The notes under the pieces are model-generated. The model saw only the letters and a list, made by a program, of their open reading frames with translations, ran no database searches and was not told the origin of the DNA. A stretch of 8,155 nt of DNA from UBA961 sp041191145. GTDB taxonomy: Bacteria; Bacteroidota; Ignavibacteria; Kapaibacteriales; UBA961. Made by a program: the position numbers and the translations under genes. Where the stretch lies: the NCBI GenBank assembly GCA_041191145.1, contig JBEEPK010000080.1:1-8155 (forward strand). Reading direction: 5' to 3'. Below, one piece after another: positions 5,460 through 8,155 of the stretch (positions within the stretch are counted from its first letter, which is position 1; every line of letters begins with the position of its first letter).

Positions 5460-6779
5460 ATGTCTTCCACGGAAACTCTTAGTCAAAAAGCCATCTTTCG
5501 TTTTTGGTATCCATTATCTGCCACTTGGCTCATGATGGCAGCTGAAGGACCTTTATTGACCTCTATGATTGCGCGTTTGGATGATCCCAAACATAATCTT
5601 GCGGCTTATGGGGTTGCCACAGCCATTGCGATGATTATTGAATCTCCGATCATCATGATGCTCAGTGCATCAATTGCACTCGTGAGAGATTCCGCATCAT
5701 ATCATGCTCTTCGTGGTTTCATCATCAAATTGAATATTCTGGTGACCGTGGGCATGCTTCTCACGCTGATTCCACCAATATTCAATGTACTTGCCTATTC
5801 TCTTTTGAATTTAACACCGGTTGTTGGCGAATTGATGTATGGATGTCTTGCCGCAATGGTCTTTTGGCCTGCAGCAATCGGCTTTAGAAGATTTTGGCAG
5901 GGACTTCTGATAAGGGCGCATCAAACTCGGAAAGTGGCGATTGGAACGGTGGTGCGATTATTAACAATGTTTCTATCCGCAATCACGCTTGTGAATTTCT
6001 CTGATTTTCCTGGAACTTTGATCGGTGGGATTTCACTCACTGTCGGGGTGATCTGCGAGTCCATTGCCACCCGCATCATGGCCCATGAGACGATTCAGGT
6101 AATCAAGAATGAGCCAGAACATTTCACGGAAGCTCCTCTAACGAATCGGTACATGATTTCGTATTATACTCCTCTTGCCCTCACATCACTGATCGGTATG
6201 GCTTCAATGCCCATCATCACATTCTTCATTGGAAGAAGTCCGATGTCGCTTGAATCACTTGCTGTATTACCCGTCATTGAATCCTTCGTATTTATTTTCC
6301 GCAGTGTGGGATTTGCCTATCAAGAAGTAGGGCTGGCATTGCTTGGACCAAGAAATGAGCAGAATAAACCCCTAAGAAAATTTGGTATGAGCGTTGGACT
6401 CACCACTTCGAGTATATATGCTTTACTTGTCTTTACTCCGCTGATACATCCTGTTTTATCGGGTTTATATGGTCTTTCCGATGAATTGGCATCATTTGCA
6501 GTATTGCCAGCAAGGATTGTATTCTTTCTCCCATTCCTCGCTATCAGCTTTGCATATTTGCGATCCATCATGATGAATAATCGCAGAAATGCCATTGTGA
6601 CGTATTCTACGATTATTGAAGTGGGCGGAATGATTGCATTGATTTTTCTCACCACGACATTTTTTCAGCCGGTGGGAATCATAGCTGCATCGATTGGATT
6701 GAGTTTTGGCAGACTCGGCGCACAGTGGTTTTTGTTGTGGATGTACAAAAAAGTGATGCGCAAAGAGTTAGAACAATAA
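5460..6779 (+). CDS. Polytopic membrane protein, MATE/MOP-superfamily-like transporter
   Basis: This 439-residue protein has about 12 hydrophobic segments in two halves. The first begins with FWYPLSATWLMMAAEGPLL near residue 15; the second begins near residue 229 with the similar YYTPLALTSLIGMASMPI. Such an internal two-fold repeat is typical of the MATE/MOP flippase superfamily. Loops are basic (GFRRFWQGLLIRAHQTRK; MMNNRRNA), and the C-terminus WMYKKVMRKELEQ is probably cytoplasmic. I cannot assign a substrate. The half-repeat layout also recalls the ANKH (progressive ankylosis) relatives of this superfamily, as a tentative inference. The frame is open back to 5280, but those extra 60 residues would overlap phnC and look non-coding, and the conserved-looking membrane region starts just after the ATG at 5460, which I prefer. 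Its 3' end overlaps the convergent lipoprotein gene by 12 bp. Confidence 0.75.
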   Translation: MSSTETLSQKAIFRFWYPLSATWLMMAAEGPLLTSMIARLDDPKHNLAAYGVATAIAMIIESPIIMMLSASIALVRDSASYHALRGFIIKLNILVTVGMLLTLIPPIFNVLAYSLLNLTPVVGELMYGCLAAMVFWPAAIGFRRFWQGLLIRAHQTRKVAIGTVVRLLTMFLSAITLVNFSDFPGTLIGGISLTVGVICESIATRIMAHETIQVIKNEPEHFTEAPLTNRYMISYYTPLALTSLIGMASMPIITFFIGRSPMSLESLAVLPVIESFVFIFRSVGFAYQEVGLALLGPRNEQNKPLRKFGMSVGLTTSSIYALLVFTPLIHPVLSGLYGLSDELASFAVLPARIVFFLPFLAISFAYLRSIMMNNRRNAIVTYSTIIEVGGMIALIFLTTTFFQPVGIIAASIGLSFGRLGAQWFLLWMYKKVMRKELEQ

Positions 6780-8024
6780 ACCTCTTTTCTCTTGAACGGC
6801 CACCACACCTGATTTATCCTTGCAAGGAAGAGCGATCGTCGAACCATTCAAGACTGCAGGAAATGGAAGAAAATCGGCTTGTGCTGAATTCCCTTTGTCT
6901 GCGAATGAAAATTGGGATTCAAGAATTCCATCCTTACCGAACAAAAAGAAATCCGCAGCAGATTGTTCATGTTTTGCGAGCAATCCGACATTCGTTTTGC
7001 TGATGAGTAATGGAGCGATCGCTTGTGCGGAAACATATACATGCCAGCGCTTTTGTCCATCATGAGTATACCCCATCAGCAATGTTCTTGCCTTTTCAGC
7101 AATGCGTGGTTCAGATGATACGATATAGAGAGAAGAATCATCCGAAGAAAGAAATCGAGGTGTTTCTGTGAGCACTTTTTCCCAGCATTTGGTGCCTTCA
7201 TCTCGGAAGCAGAATAGTGCCGGTGTTTTTCGTCCATTGTCCATGCGTTGTCCACCAACAAAAATGCGATCATGATGAACAACAGGTTGCGTGGTGAGTC
7301 GAACAAATGGTAAAACTGCTTTCCAGCGAGTCTTTCCTTCTGGATTATAACAAAGCACCGTATCAGTTCCACCGATTTCATTCATGGAATGAGAAGCATA
7401 CAGATTTCCTGATGCATCTGCACTGATTGTACGCACGGGAGTTGAGGCGCGGTCTTGACGCCATGTGACTTTACCGGTAAAATCCACTTTGAAGAGTGTG
7501 GTATCACCACAGGCAACGATACCATCTTTCACCGATAATAAATCGAGCCAAATGATTGGTCCTGCATGGGCAGAGAGCAATTTTTTTCGCCATTGCATGA
7601 TGCCATCGGAAGAAATCTTGATCATATATCCGGTGGTGCTCACGCAATAGAGATTGCCTGATGTGTCGCGACACATCCCGGATGCGACAAATCCTTTTCC
7701 GTCGGACACTTTCAATGTCCATTTCACAAGCGATGAATTCCCCACGCCAACAAAACCGCTTTCGGTTGCAAATGCCACATTCACTTCATCAATTGCCATG
7801 AGCGAAGATAATCCGAGAGAATCACTCACCGGAAACTGCTCAAATATTGCTGTTTCGGCGGTAAATCTTTCGGCAACGGACATGAAATTATTTGAACGAT
7901 CAGCACCACCACCAAGATTCGTGCGAACCATTGAGATTGCATCATTTCCAGATTGATGTTTACTGCAGGAAATACCCGCAAATGCTGTGAGAATGCATGC
8001 GCAAAGAAGAAGGATGTGCATCAT
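6768..8024 (-). CDS. Secreted, probably lipid-anchored beta-propeller (PQQ-like repeat) protein
   Basis: This 418-residue exported protein of unknown role has a signal peptide MMHILLLCACILTAFAGISCSK with Cys20 as a possible lipidation site. The lipobox GISC is weak because the -3 residue is Gly. From about residue 60 it carries repeated blade-like units of roughly 45 residues, each with a hydrophobic beta strand, a D/S-G turn and a G-x-x-x-W closing strand: ISSDGIMQWRKKL, VDFTGKVTWRQDR, YNPEGKTRWKAVL, FRDEGTKCWEKVL, YTHDGQKRWHVYV. This is the PQQ/YVTN-type propeller pattern; such domains usually scaffold protein contacts at the envelope (BamB is an example), and no PQQ-enzyme catalytic motif is seen. 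AAAGGA (8030-8035) is well placed before the ATG. The start overlaps the upstream stop as ATGA, implying coupling with that gene. A second in-frame ATG follows immediately and could be used instead. Confidence 0.8.
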   Translation of the reverse strand: MMHILLLCACILTAFAGISCSKHQSGNDAISMVRTNLGGGADRSNNFMSVAERFTAETAIFEQFPVSDSLGLSSLMAIDEVNVAFATESGFVGVGNSSLVKWTLKVSDGKGFVASGMCRDTSGNLYCVSTTGYMIKISSDGIMQWRKKLLSAHAGPIIWLDLLSVKDGIVACGDTTLFKVDFTGKVTWRQDRASTPVRTISADASGNLYASHSMNEIGGTDTVLCYNPEGKTRWKAVLPFVRLTTQPVVHHDRIFVGGQRMDNGRKTPALFCFRDEGTKCWEKVLTETPRFLSSDDSSLYIVSSEPRIAEKARTLLMGYTHDGQKRWHVYVSAQAIAPLLISKTNVGLLAKHEQSAADFFLFGKDGILESQFSFADKGNSAQADFLPFPAVLNGSTIALPCKDKSGVVAVQEKRGLLF

Positions 8025-8155
8025 TGTGATCCTTTCAATGATGAGGCATAACTGAAATTTGCAATGGCTTCGCCGATTCTGTTTTCGAGTTGTTTATACT
8101 CACCAACCGATGGACCATTCGAAATGATGGAGAAGATCAATTGCTCACCGTCTTT
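8021..8155 (-). CDS. C-terminal tail of a probable D-Ala-D-Ala carboxypeptidase or related SxxK enzyme, partial
   Basis: Only the last 44 residues plus TGA are visible; the gene enters from beyond the right edge of the window. The tail reads KDGEQLIFSIISNGPS followed by an amphipathic helix QLENRIGEAIANFSYAS. A DGxxLxFSIxxN strand followed by a terminal helix is how PBP4/DacB-type D-alanyl-D-alanine carboxypeptidases end; class A beta-lactamases of the same fold end similarly, so the exact family is uncertain. The catalytic SxxK, SxN and KTG motifs lie outside the window. The stop (TGA at 8021-8023) overlaps the ATG of the next gene as ATGA, so the two form an operon. If DacB-like, it would be periplasmic and act on peptidoglycan, which would suit an envelope-located propeller partner. 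Confidence 0.5.
   Translation of the reverse strand, partial: KDGEQLIFSIISNGPSVGEYKQLENRIGEAIANFSYASSLKGSQ

Noticed and set aside
6320..6655. Minus-strand 111-codon open frame within the membrane protein gene
   Set aside because: It is antisense to conserved transmembrane coding sequence and its translation resembles no protein family. It is a shadow frame.
1..8155. CRISPR array, IS element, tRNA, rRNA or riboswitch
   Set aside because: No regularly spaced repeats, transposase frame, terminal inverted repeats with target duplication, or recognisable structured RNA was seen on either strand.

Overview
The window looks like a compact chromosomal stretch from a member of the Bacteroidota or a related Chlorobi/Ignavibacteria-type lineage. 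This rests on moderate to low GC, few Shine-Dalgarno sequences, two intergenic matches to the Bacteroidetes TAnnTTTG promoter element, and proteins (CrtW, the toxin/antitoxin pair, the Fe-S photolyase) that read like family members from that group. The lineage call is an inference from pattern recognition, not a search.

Layout. (1) Positions 1-2768 are a light-stress segment: the 3' part of a short-chain dehydrogenase/reductase, overlapped by 26 bp by a complete Fe-S bacterial cryptochrome/photolyase ((6-4) photolyase type). Tail to tail with it, with stop codons directly abutting, lies a CrtW-type beta-carotene ketolase on the minus strand. (2) Positions 2769-3657 are a more AT-rich island with a HigB/Gp49-like toxin gene and its XRE antitoxin. 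The toxin reading frame is intact over 111 codons except for one in-frame TAG at codon 51, where the family normally has tryptophan; the antitoxin is intact. (3) Positions 3665-5302, minus strand, form a probable two-gene unit, phnC (phosphonate-type ABC ATPase, GTG start) followed by accD (acetyl-CoA carboxyltransferase beta subunit). A perfect 7-bp inverted repeat lies over the phnC start. (4) Positions 5460-6779, plus strand, encode a 439-residue polytopic membrane protein of MATE/MOP-superfamily appearance. (5) Positions 6768-8155, minus strand, hold a secreted (probably lipo-) beta-propeller protein, translationally coupled by an ATGA overlap to the end of an upstream gene whose visible tail resembles the C-terminus of a D-Ala-D-Ala carboxypeptidase or related SxxK enzyme.

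How the genes work together. The photolyase repairs UV photoproducts, and ketocarotenoids made by CrtW quench light-induced oxidants, so region 1 is plausibly a photoprotection neighbourhood. The phnC-accD pair joins a transport ATPase lacking its usual partners to a fatty-acid synthesis gene. The packing is tight throughout, with overlapping or near-abutting convergent 3' ends at 2102/2103, 3657/3665 and 6768/6779.

I found no convincing new defence system, CRISPR array, IS element, tRNA or rRNA. The most informative signal is the single-nonsense toxin with preserved antitoxin. The inverted repeats near the higB and phnC starts are secondary.
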